A DNA stretch of 64,000 nucleotides, from the NCBI GenBank assembly GCA_009823505.1, contig VZQC01013731.1, positions 3,442,557 to 3,506,556 on the forward strand, written 5' to 3'. Positions 22,144 through 31,905 of the stretch are shown piece after piece (the first letter of the stretch is position 1; each line of letters opens with the position of its first letter). This DNA comes from Rhizomys pruinosus (taxonomy: Eukaryota; Chordata; Mammalia; Rodentia; Spalacidae). The translations under genes were made by a program, and so were the position numbers. The notes under the pieces are model-generated. The model did not search any database, was not told the origin of the DNA, and saw nothing but the letters and a program-made list of their open reading frames with translations.

Positions 22144-22366
22144 GAACTGGGATATGGACCAGCTGGCAGAGCACTTGCCTAGCATCCATGAAGGCCTAAG
22201 TTTGATCCCCAGCACCACATAGGCTGGATGGGGTGGTGCATGCTGTTTATCTGAGCACTTAGGATGTAGAATCAGGAGGGTCCAGAGTTCAAGATCAGAC
22301 TGAGCTGTAGAGTGAGCTTGAGACCATCCTAGGATAGAGGAAGCCCCATCTCAGAAAAATCCAAAT
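22144..22366 (+). mobile_element. B4 SINE (ID head plus B1 body)
   Basis: An ID-like head ('gagcacttgcctagcatccatgaaggcctaagtttgatccccagcacc') runs into a diverged B1 body ('gagcacttaggatgtagaatcagg...gccccatctcag'), the standard B4 layout. Its head is clearly different from the B2 head of the composite SINEs in this window. Confidence 0.8.
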
Positions 22367-22696
22367 GGCGATATACTTAGTTTGGGGGCATTAAACAGAA
22401 TTTTAATTCCTAGAATAAATTCTATTTAAGTTTTGCATTATCTTTTTTAGATTCAGTTTGCTAAAATTTTGTTAAGAATTTTGATGTGCACATGAGAGAT
22501 GAGGTCTGACATTGCTATCTTTGGTTTTGATGTGAGGCATAGAACTTGGGGCAAATTTAGTATTATTTCTAGATACTAGATTTGGTTGGAATCATACTAA
22601 AGCCATTAAGTCTTGAGTTTTATATGTCGCTAGAGTTTTAACTGCATATTCAGAGTTCTTCAGTGAACATAGGGCTGTTTAGGCTATCTACCTCTT

Positions 22697-23048
22697 GACT
22701 GAAGGAGGTGGTTTGTTCTGATTGTCAGTTTCACAGGATCTAGAGTCACCTTGAGACAAATCCCTGGGCATGTTTGGTGGGGGAATTCCTAGATTAGTTG
22801 AATTGGGGTGGGAAGACCTGCCCTCACTGCCAGACTGAACTAAATTCATCATTGCTGCTTCCTGACTGTGGAACTGTGGCAGGTACCTCCTGTTCCTGCC
22901 CCATGCCTCTGCCGCCATAATGGACCGTGTCTTCTGTGAGCAACATAATGGACTGTAGCCTATGGAACTGTAAGTGAAAGCAAGCCCTTCTTTCCTTATG
23001 TTACTTTCCTTAGGTATTTTGTTGCAACGAGACAAGTAATAAATACAC
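22697..23048 (+). mobile_element. Rodent nonautonomous DNA element (URR1-related)
   Basis: 'gactgaaggaggtggtttgttctgattgtcagtttcacaggatctagagtcacc...gtggcaggtacctcctg...ggtattttgttgcaacgagacaagtaataaatac' matches a rodent family whose ends resemble URR1. A partial second copy lies inside a B1 at 26.28 kb. No coding capacity. Confidence 0.6.
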
Positions 23049-23131
23049 CGACCTTAGCTGCCTGTATGTTTTTTATAAATTTTGTATGTTTCACCAAAAA
23101 ATCTTAAGATTATTGTCAAAAGTTTTCCATA

Positions 23132-25658
23132 AAGCTTCCCTGCTGGCTGGTAAGAGCTGGCACACTCAGGGCACACTCAGGGCCCATCCCCTCTCCTTGG
23201 ACCTCTGAGACTGCCTGAGAATGCCTGACTCTGCTTCCAGGGCATTGTTGCCCAAGCCCTGCCAAGCCCATCCCCTGCTTTGGGATAATCTCTAGTCCCT
23301 CCCACAGCTCCTGGGCTCAGGCTTTCCTGCAGGCCAGGAGGAGTCAGCCCATTCTGTTCTCATCCCCTCTCCTTGGGCCTTAGTCCCATCCTGCTGAGTC
23401 TGCAGGAGTGCATCTAACTAGCCAGGGTCCCTTTGTCCTCCTGGAGAGCCACCTGGATCCATCTGGCCCCTCTAATATAAAATCAAAGAAGTGAATCTGA
23501 AGCCCAGACCAACTAATTTTTTATACTGATCAGAAAGCAAACAAGCAACATCTATAATACAAACAGAATCAAACTTCAACTCAACAAAGGCGGGCTTGAA
23601 TTTCATACTAGAATTACAAGCAACAAAAGAAATCCACATGCCCAAACCACAGCAAAAAAAAAAAATGTGAAAAACACAAAATAATATGTCCCCATCAAAC
23701 ACCACCAGCCCTATAAAAGAGTTCTAAAACGAGAACTTTCTACAGGAAACCCAGGACACAGAATTTAAAAGAACAGTTATAAACATGATCAAAGACTTCA
23801 ACAAATTTAAAGAAACACAAACAACCCAAGGAGGAATAGAGATAAACTTTGGGTTGAGGCTCAAAAAATACAAATGTACAGATGAATGAAATGGCAAAGA
23901 CAATTCAGGATTTGAAAAGTAAATTCACAAAAGAGCTAGAAATATTGAAGAAAACCCCAACTGAAATGAAGATGGAATTTAAAAATTCAACAAGCCAATT
24001 CAAAGTGACAGGAGAAAGCCTCACCAACAGAATGAATGAAATGGAAAAAAGACTGAATGATAAAGTTGAAGAATTGGACCATTCAAGCAAAGAATATAAA
24101 ATGTTTTAAAAAAAAGTACAGGAATGGAATATGCAGAAAATGTGGGACACCATGAAAAGAACAAATTTATGCAACACAGACATGGAGGAAAGAGAAGAAT
24201 TCAGGTTAATGGCATCAACTAGCTCTCCAATTGGATTATAGAAGAGAATTTCCCTAAATTAAGGAAAGTCAGACCTATACACATACAAGAACCAAACAGA
24301 ACACCAAGTAGACAGGACCAGAACAGAAACTCCCCTTGGAAGATCACAGAAAGAAACACTAAATGTACAGAACAAAGAGAGAGTACTGAAAGCTGCAAGA
24401 GAAAAACAACAGATCATCACATATAAAGGAAAACCCATCAGAATTACAGCTGACTTTTCAATGCAAACAATGAAAGCCAGAAGAGCTGGGACCAAAGTAT
24501 TCCCAGGTATAAATGACCAAAGATGCCAACCCAGAACACTCTACTCAGCAAAACTGTCTATTATAGTTGAATATAGTCTATATGTAATATAGTATATTAC
24601 CTCCCGGAACTGGAAGGAAAGACTCTATTGCTGAAGACAGGACATACTTCAGACACAGGACTTGAACAATGGAGCTGGAACGGACCTGGAAGCCACCTCC
24701 CTGAAGACTAGCTCTCATGGTAATGAAGGACACTATGCAAGCTGTTAAGGGAGAAAGTCAATCAATTGTCCAACCTCAGCTGTAAAGACTAAAAACCATG
24801 ACAATGACCAGCCCAGCAAACTACATTGGTGCAGTAGTGGCACTTTTATCTTGGGGTAACCAACAGCTATCTAATTGGACTTAAAGCCCTCTCAATGGGA
24901 GGGAACTCATATATGGCACTGTGTATATATCCAAATACACATGGCTAGAGAGGTCATAGATCCTAGTGAAAACCCTATGACCGTCAATCCCTAGACAAAT
25001 GTAATTTCTTACTGTATGCCAAATATGGATCTTTATCTTTACAGACAAGTATACTAGCCACTACTCATCACTGAAGCGACAGTTGGAGTCTAATACAGAC
25101 TCCCACAGCTTGTCATGCACAGAGAATACGTCCAAGATGCCCAGCTCTAAGTGACACATTCACAATGAAACCTCCACCTCTAAGGCTCACAGAACACAGT
25201 AGAATAGGGGTAAAGAGAATAGTAATGCTCCATAAAAAAAAAAAAGAAACAGTCTTTCAGGGTCTTGGGAACTTGCTCATCATTGCTTCACAGCAATGGT
25301 GCAGCATGCACAAGACCCATGTAAACCCAATCAGATAAAAACCAGCATAAAACTGGAGTAATAGGAAGGAGACCCCAACCTTAGCCAAGAACTAATGGCA
25401 GCTGATCACTGCTGGATGAGCGGGAGTAGATTTTCTTTAAGGGAGTAGTGCAAGGTAAGCTGAGCGGGCTTCGGGGGATGAACTCACAGAGAAGCATCTG
25501 TGGACACAAACTTGACTAGATGGGCATCTAGGACAGATTGCAAGGACTCCTGTGGGCAGCCGATGGGGGGGTGCAAATAGGGGAGTTCTAAACAGGATTA
25601 AAACGTAATGTACGAAATCCACCAAAATTCAATAAAACTATACATTGAAAACATTTTT
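23132..25658 (+). mobile_element. HAL1-like (ORF1-only) LINE, apparently full length
   Basis: A 2,527-bp element flanked by a perfect 13-bp target-site duplication AAAGTTTTCCATA (23119-23131 and 25659-25671). It has a GC-rich 5' leader (about 23132-23470), then an L1 ORF1-like region (about 23880-24555), then about 1.1 kb without coding character ending in AATAAA-like and A-rich sequence. There is no ORF2 (endonuclease or reverse transcriptase) segment. Family knowledge: HAL1 (half-L1) elements are ~2.5-kb L1 derivatives with ORF1 only and must use L1 machinery in trans. Its 3' region is homologous in order to 62.04-63.64 kb, a second 5'-truncated copy. An internally deleted L1 is the alternative. 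Confidence 0.75.
23882..24545 (+). pseudogene. L1 ORF1p-like remnant inside the HAL1-like element
   Basis: ORF1p is the RNA-binding trimeric protein of L1. One frame can be followed from Met at 23882 to about 24545 with only three in-frame stops (24107-24109 and two near 24238 and 24260). The first open part (75 codons) is Glu/Lys-rich with a heptad-like 'MNEMEKRLNDKVEELDHSSK' coiled-coil segment. The distal part holds the C-terminal-domain block 'ERVLKAAREKQQIITYKGKP', then IRITADFS and a 'QPRTLYSAKLS' end, as in L1 ORF1p. The stop codons make it non-functional. Upstream of 23882 the frame is not clear. Confidence 0.8.
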
Positions 25659-25671
25659 AAAGTTTTCCATA

Positions 25672-25942
25672 GTCTTTCACTATTTTTCTCCTAGTGCCTT
25701 GGTGGATCCTTGGTGATGACCTCTCTTGTAGTCTTCAGCTGACTGCTGTGTATCCCTTCCCCTCTCTGTGCCTCATCAGTGGGACTGGAGATTTCTCAAT
25801 TTTGTTGCTCTTTTCAAAGATTCATGTTGGATTTCATTTGTTTTCCTCGATTTTTTGTTTCCCATCAATTAATTTTATTTCATTTTTATTACTTCATTTG
25901 TTTTCCATATTGCATGTTTAATTTGTTCTTTTTCTACTTTTT
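25672..25942 (-). mobile_element. Ancient L1 relic (minus)
   Basis: 'gagatttctcaattttgttgctcttttcaaag...tttgttctttttctac' resembles the reverse complement of an L1 ORF2 stretch. The relic was presumably continuous with 23118 before the HAL1-like insertion. Weak. Confidence 0.4.
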
Positions 25943-26194
25943 CAAAAATATTTTATTTGTTGTGTGTGTAAGTGTATTGACTGCGTGTATGTAAGTGCAC
26001 CCACGTTGTATAATGCCATGTATGTAAGTGCACCCATGTCGTACAATGCCTGAAGAGGTCAGAAGATGGCATTGAAACCCTTGGAACTGGAGTTGTGGAT
26101 GAGTGTTAGCCACCATGTGGGTGCTGGGAGTTGAACCTGGGTCCTCTGCAAAAGCAGTCAGTGCTCTTAACTGCTGAGCCATCTCTCCAGCCCC
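25943..26194 (-). mobile_element. B2 SINE with internal duplication
   Basis: A full B2 on the minus strand, flanked by a 15-bp target-site duplication CTTTTTCTACTTTTT (25928-25942 and 26195-26209). A ~29-bp unit ('atgtaagtgcacccacgttg(t)...aatgcc') is duplicated in its body near 25989-26048. Confidence 0.92.
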
Positions 26195-26205
26195 CTTTTT
26201 CTACT

Positions 26206-26652
26206 TTTTTTTTTTTTTGTCTTTTTGAGACAGGGTCTCCCTTTATTCCCAGCTGGCTTGGAGCTTGCTATGTAGACTGAAGGAGGTGGTTTGTTCCAAT
26301 TGTCAGTTTCACAGGATCTAAAGTCACCTTGAGACAAATCCCTGGGCATGTTTGGGGGGGGAATTCCTAAAATTAGTTGGATTGGGGTGGGAAGGCCTGC
26401 CCTCACTGCCACACTGAACAAAAAAGGAGCTGAGCTAAATTCATCATTACTGCTTCCTGATGTGGAACAGTGTGGCAGGTACTGGCCTTGAACTCACAGA
26501 GATCTGCCTGCCTCTGCCTCCTGAGTGCTGGGATTAAAGGTGTGCACCACCACACCGGGCCTAAGACAGTTCTTAGCCGCCATGTGGGTGCTCTGCAAGA
26601 ACCTGGGCCCTCTGCAAGAATAGTCAGTGCTCTTAACTGCTGAGCCATCTCT
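26206..26652 (-). mobile_element. Composite SINE (B2 head + B1, minus) carrying an insert
   Basis: On the minus strand the order is B2 head (26561-26652), then B1 (26482-26560 and 26216-26277), then A tail. The joint, 'gccgctaagaactgtctta' followed by 'ggcccggtgtggtgg' on the minus strand, is within a base or two of the joint at 20.34 kb. The B1 is interrupted at 26278-26481 by part of the rodent DNA element seen at 22.7 kb. The first few bases of the B2 head are missing. Confidence 0.65.
26278..26481 (+). mobile_element. Partial rodent DNA element inserted in B1
   Basis: About 204 bp, starting 'ctgaaggaggtggtttgttccaattgtcag' and stopping at 'gtggcaggtac', correspond to the first ~60% of the element at 22697-23048. 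The B1 text resumes with 'tggccttgaactcacag', and about five B1 bases are missing at the site. Confidence 0.8.
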
Positions 26653-26699
26653 TTCTTAATACACAAAACCCAGATTGCAGATTTGGAGCCTCATTGTCT

Positions 26700-27078
26700 T
26701 TTTTAATGTGTGTGAGCTGTGTGCATGTGTGTGTATGTGTGCATGTGCCCCTGAGTGCATGTGCAAGGTACGTGTACATGCTACCTGTGTGCATGTGTGT
26801 GCACATTAGGGGTATGTGTATGCACCTTTGTACAAGTGTGTGATGGATCATATGTGTCTGTACTTGTGTGTATGTGTGTTGTTTGTGCGTACCTACCCAT
26901 GTATGTACACTTTTGTGCATATGTGTGAGCACATGTATATATGTGTGTGGGTGTGTATGCACCTGTGTGCATTTGTGTGTAATGCATGTGGACCCATGTG
27001 CATGCATGTGATCAATGTGTATCTGTATACATGTGTGCACTTTTGTTCATGTGAGGAGATGCATGTGTGCCCATGTGA

Positions 27079-27110
<32 letters not shown>

Positions 27111-27116
27111 TGTGTG
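26700..27116. repeat. Degenerate (TG)n-rich region
   Basis: About 400 bp of alternating TG/CATG text ends in a purer (GT)n block at about 27079-27108. The Cys/Val/Met- and His/Thr-rich frames over it (26633-27184) are artefacts. Confidence 0.92.
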
Positions 27117-27119
27117 TAT

Positions 27120-27838
27120 GTGGCTGCCTGAGTGCAACTTTGGGTGTCATCCTCAGAACACTATCTATGTCCTTTGAGACATGATTACTATGATTACTTC
27201 TTGGACCCATGGGTTATTTAGGTATAAGCTTAATGCCAGCCTGTCAAGGCCATGTTCTAATTTTACCAGATTCCCATTAACGTCATTTTTATGTTCTAGG
27301 ACACCTACCTAGTCAGGCTCCTATGCCAAACTTAATTTTTTTCTTGGTTTCCTGAAATTACTAACAATTCCTCCAATGCTCCTTATATATCATAATCCTT
27401 ACACTTTCAAGATCATTCTCCACTTATTTTGTTAGATTCCTCTCTGTGCAGGGTTGTTCTGTTGAGTTGAGGTTTCTCCTTCAGCAGGAACGCACAGAAA
27501 CGATGCCAGATTCTGCTTGGGGCTTATGGTTTATGACAGACATAGTTCTTCACTCATGATACTGACCATGATCCTTGGCTCAGATTAGTTCTTGTCAAGT
27601 TTCTCTGCCAGGCAGACTATCTCTTCCTCAGCCACATAGTTATCTTGGGAGAAAGATTCCGGGACTAAGTGGACTCTCCTCACACTTTCACCACTGGCTT
27701 AGGAAGCCGTCAGCGAGTTATGCTTGACTAATATCCCTGTGGCATTTGTCTAATGGTGTTTTCTGCTTTCCTTCTACATTAGTTAATTGGGTTCTACTGT
27801 ACAGGGAGCTGTGCCTTCCTTTACCATTAAGTTAACAG
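27120..27838 (-). mobile_element. Ancient L1-like relic (minus), low confidence
   Basis: Phrases such as 'ttacttcttggacccatgggttatttagg' fit the reverse complement of old L1 ORF2. The remainder is too diverged to place, and no gene is visible. Confidence 0.35.
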
Positions 27839-27841
27839 TGA

Positions 27842-28082
27842 TTTTTTAAAAAATTTATTTCCGTATGTGTATGAATGTGCTGTCTGCATGCAGGTCTGTG
27901 CACCCGTGTCATGCAATGCCGCAGAGGTCAGAAGAGGGTGTCGGATATTCCCTTGGAACTGGAGTTCTCCTGGAATTGGAGTTTCAGACGGTTCTCGGCC
28001 ACCATGTGGATGCTGGGGATCAAACCTGGGTCCTCTGTAAAAGCGGTCAGCGCTCTTTACGGCTAGGCCATTTCTCCAGCCC
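27842..28082 (-). mobile_element. B2 SINE, long variant
   Basis: A minus-strand B2 in which the 'ggaactggagttctcctggaattggagtttcagacgg' region holds two copies of the usual 'ggaactggagtt' block. The same variant occurs at 59.0 and 59.7 kb. Confidence 0.93.
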
Positions 28083-28401
28083 AATAGTGACTGATTTATC
28101 ATTGTGCACCTGCAAATATTTACTTTATAGATTATAATGCAATGCTGTCATTCTTTTGTTACCTCAATGCTCCATCTTTGGGTGTTGACAGTGCTTTAGT
28201 TTGTGCTGACTTCTACCTTAGTTTCTGCCATTGAAACAATGTCCTGGGTTCATTATGTTTTCTGTATCTCAGTCCTGGACCCATTCAGTTACTCAGAGAA
28301 TCCTAGTTCTTTTGATTGGAGAAGGATGTTTAGAAACCAAGAAGTGAGTGCCAGGTGTGCTCATTATTAATGAGGTATTATTGCTTCCTGCCCTCTAGTG
28401 A

Positions 28402-28863
<462 letters not shown>

Positions 28864-29021
28864 AAGAATGATGGTGTCTAATGAGACTTTGGACTGCACC
28901 ATAACACACCAGAATTCTTTGTCTTTCTCCAGTAGTAAGAAATCTGATTCTTATATAAAATCCACTCATGATTTCAGTCAGCTCCCCAATTTATTTGTAT
29001 AAAAGTCTGCCTAGTGTGATA

Positions 29022-29211
29022 TCTAGGCATGGTGGTGCATGCCTTGAATCCCAGCATTTGAGAGGCAGAGGCAGGTGGATCTCTGTGTGACTGAGGCCAA
29101 CCTGGTCTACACAGAGAGTTCCAGGCCAGTTAGGGCTACAGGGAGACCCTGTCTCAAAACAAAACAAACAAAACAAAACAAAACAAAAACAAAACAAAAC
29201 AAAAACAAAAG
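29022..29211 (+). mobile_element. B1 SINE with (CAAAA)n tail
   Basis: Diverged B1 ('atctaggcatggtggtgcatgcc' to 'gagaccctgtctc') whose tail has become a (CAAAA)n microsatellite at about 29156-29211. Confidence 0.93.
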
Positions 29212-29224
29212 AAGTTTGTCAAGT

Positions 29225-29441
29225 GGGCCGGAGAGATGGTTCAGTGCTTAAGAGCACTCACTGGATGCTCTTGCAGAGGCTCAGGATTTGGTTCCCAGCA
29301 CCCACATGGCAGCTAACATCTGTCTCTAACTCCAGGTGATCTGATGTCCTCTTCTGGCCTCTGTGGTCATAGAATACACATGGTACACTTTTATTCGTGC
29401 AGGCAAAATATACATATAAAATAAAAAGAAAATTAAAAAAA
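29225..29441 (+). mobile_element. B2 SINE
   Basis: Full B2 with AT-rich tail. Flanks gtttgtcaagtg / gttctccaagtg suggest a decayed target-site duplication. Confidence 0.92.
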
Positions 29442-29455
29442 GGTTCTCCAAGTGA

Positions 29456-29709
29456 TTGTATGTGATTTAGAACTCTTCTCTGATTCCGTGGTGTTCCCCC
29501 TCATTCTTTCATATTGTGGATGTCTATATGTTTTCTTCCTTTCATCACTGACTAAACTGGTCAGTACTCTGTGTATTTTTCAAATTTCTTAAACCAAGAC
29601 TTGACCTATTAATCGGATCTTCATTATATTTTCTTCATCGCTATTTTCTGCTTTTTTCTTCATTAGCTTCTTCTTGCTTTTGGTGGTTTGGTTTGTTATT
29701 TTCCTAGGG
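29456..29709 (-). mobile_element. Ancient L1 relic (minus)
   Basis: 'caaatttcttaaaccaagacttgacctattaatcggatcttcattatattttc...cttcttgcttttggtgg' follows the reverse complement of an L1 ORF2 segment. Confidence 0.45.
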
Positions 29710-29933
29710 TTTTTTTTAGATATTTTATTTTCATTTTTTTATGTGTATGAGTATATAAGCCTACATGTATGTAAGTGCACCTGTGTTGTACAATGGCTGT
29801 GGAGGTCAGAAAAAGGTGTTGGGTTCCCTGGAACATGATGGCTGTTAGCTGCCATGTGGGTGCTGGGAACTGACCCCGGGTCCTCTGCAAGAGCAGCCAG
29901 TGCTCTTAACCCCTGAGCCGTCTCTCCAGCCCC
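29710..29933 (-). mobile_element. B2 SINE
   Basis: Minus-strand B2 from its A-rich tail at 29710 to 'ctctccagcccc' at 29933. Confidence 0.93.
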
Positions 29934-30254
29934 ATGTACTTCAGTTTGCATTTCTCCCTTTCTAGTTGTTTTCTGATGGAAGGTTACATAACTGTGGCTC
30001 ATGGAGATGGTAGCAGCTTCGTGGTGTGTAACAATAGCTTTACTGTTGTCGTTGTGACTGTGACTTTGGCATTAGGAAGTGTTATTCTATGTCACATTTA
30101 ATGCTCTCAGCTTGACTTTTCTTTTTCCTGAGACTAGAACCCCTTTCTCTGCTTTTTATTATTATGTTTCTGTTCCACTTCCACCTCTTCTCACATCATC
30201 ACTTTATTTGCCTTTCTAAATTTCTTCATCTTAGCTGTGCCTCTTATTTTTACA

Positions 30255-30282
30255 GTGTGTGTGTGTGTGTGTGTGTGTGTGT
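30255..30282. repeat. (GT)n microsatellite
   Basis: Fourteen GT dinucleotides. Confidence 0.97.
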
Positions 30283-31163
30283 ACAGTAACACATGGCCTT
30301 CAAACCTCCTTGCCTTGCCTTGCCAGCCCATTCCCTGACAAGCTTCCCTTGGAAGCCTGCTGGGTGGTGCATGGTCCTCCAACTGGGGCAGAGGATCCAG
30401 TGCACCTCCTGGGACTCCTTCTCATCCTCAGCACTTCTCATTTGGAGAGCCAGGTCAGGCAGGAAGCTCCCCTGAGCCCTTGATGTCTGTTCCAGGCAAC
30501 CTGAGTCCAACATCCTCTGCTCCATCCTGTGGGGCCTCTGTCTGTCTCCCAGCCTCTCCCATTGGAAAGGACACTTTGTGGAGCAGGGGCCTTGAGCTTC
30601 TCATTTACTACTGGGTCTTTAGATCTTTTAGCCTGACACAGGAGTGGGCTTTGCTACATGGAACCTGGTTGACATCAAGAAGGGGTGTGTAGTGTCGAGA
30701 GTGACACCAACCACACTTGTGAGATGTTTCCCAGTGTGACTACACTCAGTGAGTACTCAGTAAGTGCTGTCCACCTTCGCCATTGCTCCTCAGTTATCGG
30801 GGAGTTTTATTCGGCTCTGAGTCCCTTTCTGAGATCCAGGTTCAGATAGCAATAAAGCCATGGGCCTAACATGAAGCTTGTCGGGGGGACAATCACAGCC
30901 AGCAGGACTGTGGCCATGTCAGCGGATTCACAAACCAGCAATCTATACTGTCCAGTCTTGTTCTGGAACCGCCTACTTTGAAGAAACACTTCAATCCACG
31001 GACTCCGCAGACTTGCGAAGCAGATGGGGAGACCAAAGCACTCGAGGAACTGTCGTCCTGGAGACGCAGCAAGCCTCTCAGACATGGATCCTGCACTGGG
31101 ATGCGGGTGGGGGGTGAAGCTCATCAGTGTGATGGACATTCGGAAAAGACAGGCCATACCCGT
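30283..31163. other. Unique non-coding sequence
   Basis: No gene or repeat recognised. Two overlapping frames of 67-137 codons at 30.8-31.2 kb cross the B1 poly-T and are not supported. Confidence 0.45.
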
Positions 31164-31177
31164 GTCTGAAAACTTCT

Positions 31178-31338
31178 TTTTTTTTTTTTTTTTTTGGTCT
31201 TTTTGAGACAGGGTCTCCATGTAGCCCCAGCTGTCCTGGAACTCACTCTGTAGACCAGGCTGGCCTTGAACTCACAAAGATCCACCTGCCTCTGCCTCCC
31301 AAGTGCTAGGATTAAAGGCATGCGCCACCACGCCTGGC
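31178..31338 (-). mobile_element. B1 SINE
   Basis: Minus-strand B1 with a 14-bp target-site duplication GTCTGAAAACTTCT / GTCTGACAACTTCT (31164-31177 and 31339-31352). Confidence 0.96.
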
Positions 31339-31352
31339 GTCTGACAACTTCT

Positions 31353-31740
31353 AATGGTTCACTGTTGCATTCATGGAAGCCTAGCTCTTCACCATGACCC
31401 TGGAGATCCTGGTGACCCGGCCCTCCCCCTTCCCTGTTCAACTCCTATATTCCTGCCATAAGCCCATTGCTTATCCAGGCCTCAGGGCCTTTGCACTTGG
31501 CTTCTAGAAGGAGTGTTCTTCTTCCTGGTCTTTACACAGCTACTCCTCATCATCCCCCCTCTTACTTGCAGTGTCACTCCTCAAGTGACCTCTAAGTGCC
31601 CCGACGATGCCCATTCCATATCCTTTCTGTTCCATTCCCTCTGGCACGTGTCACTGTCTAAATAATGCTGTTCTACAGTCCTTTGTCTTCTGTCTTTCAG
31701 AAGGCAGGGGCACTGTCCGACTGGCAGGCTCACAGATCTA
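31353..31740 (+). mobile_element. L2 LINE 3' relic
   Basis: The order 'aatggttcactgttgcattcatgg', 'ctcagggcctttgcacttgg', 'cactcctcaagtgacctct', 'tttcagaaggcaggggcactg' reproduces the L2 3' end consensus order. An ancient mammalian copy. Confidence 0.7.
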
Positions 31741-31775
31741 GCACCAAAAATGAGGCCTGTGTAAAAAGCTCCTTG

Positions 31776-31892
31776 TAACACTCAGGAGGCAGAGGCAGGC
31801 AGACCTTTTTGAGTTCAAGGCCAGCCTGGTCTACAGAGTGAGTTCCAGGACAGCTGAGGCTACAGGGAGACCCTGTCTAGAAAAGACAAAAA
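31776..31892 (+). mobile_element. 5'-truncated B1 SINE
   Basis: The B1 lacks its first ~35 bp, starting at 'taacactcaggagg'. It has a perfect 13-bp target-site duplication AAAAAGCTCCTTG (31763-31775 and 31893-31905). Confidence 0.95.
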
Positions 31893-31905
31893 AAAAAGCT
31901 CCTTG

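Larger units (their letters stand above)
21870..23118 (-). mobile_element. Ancient L1 ORF2 relic (minus), interrupted
   Basis: Segments such as 'aagtaatgttagaatttgtcagatgattcttctgtctttgataagatgataatggcttc' and 'gattcagtttgctaaaattttgttaagaattttgatgtgcac' track the reverse complement of L1 ORF2 reverse-transcriptase sequence. A B4 and a URR1-type element are inserted. Confidence 0.5.
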
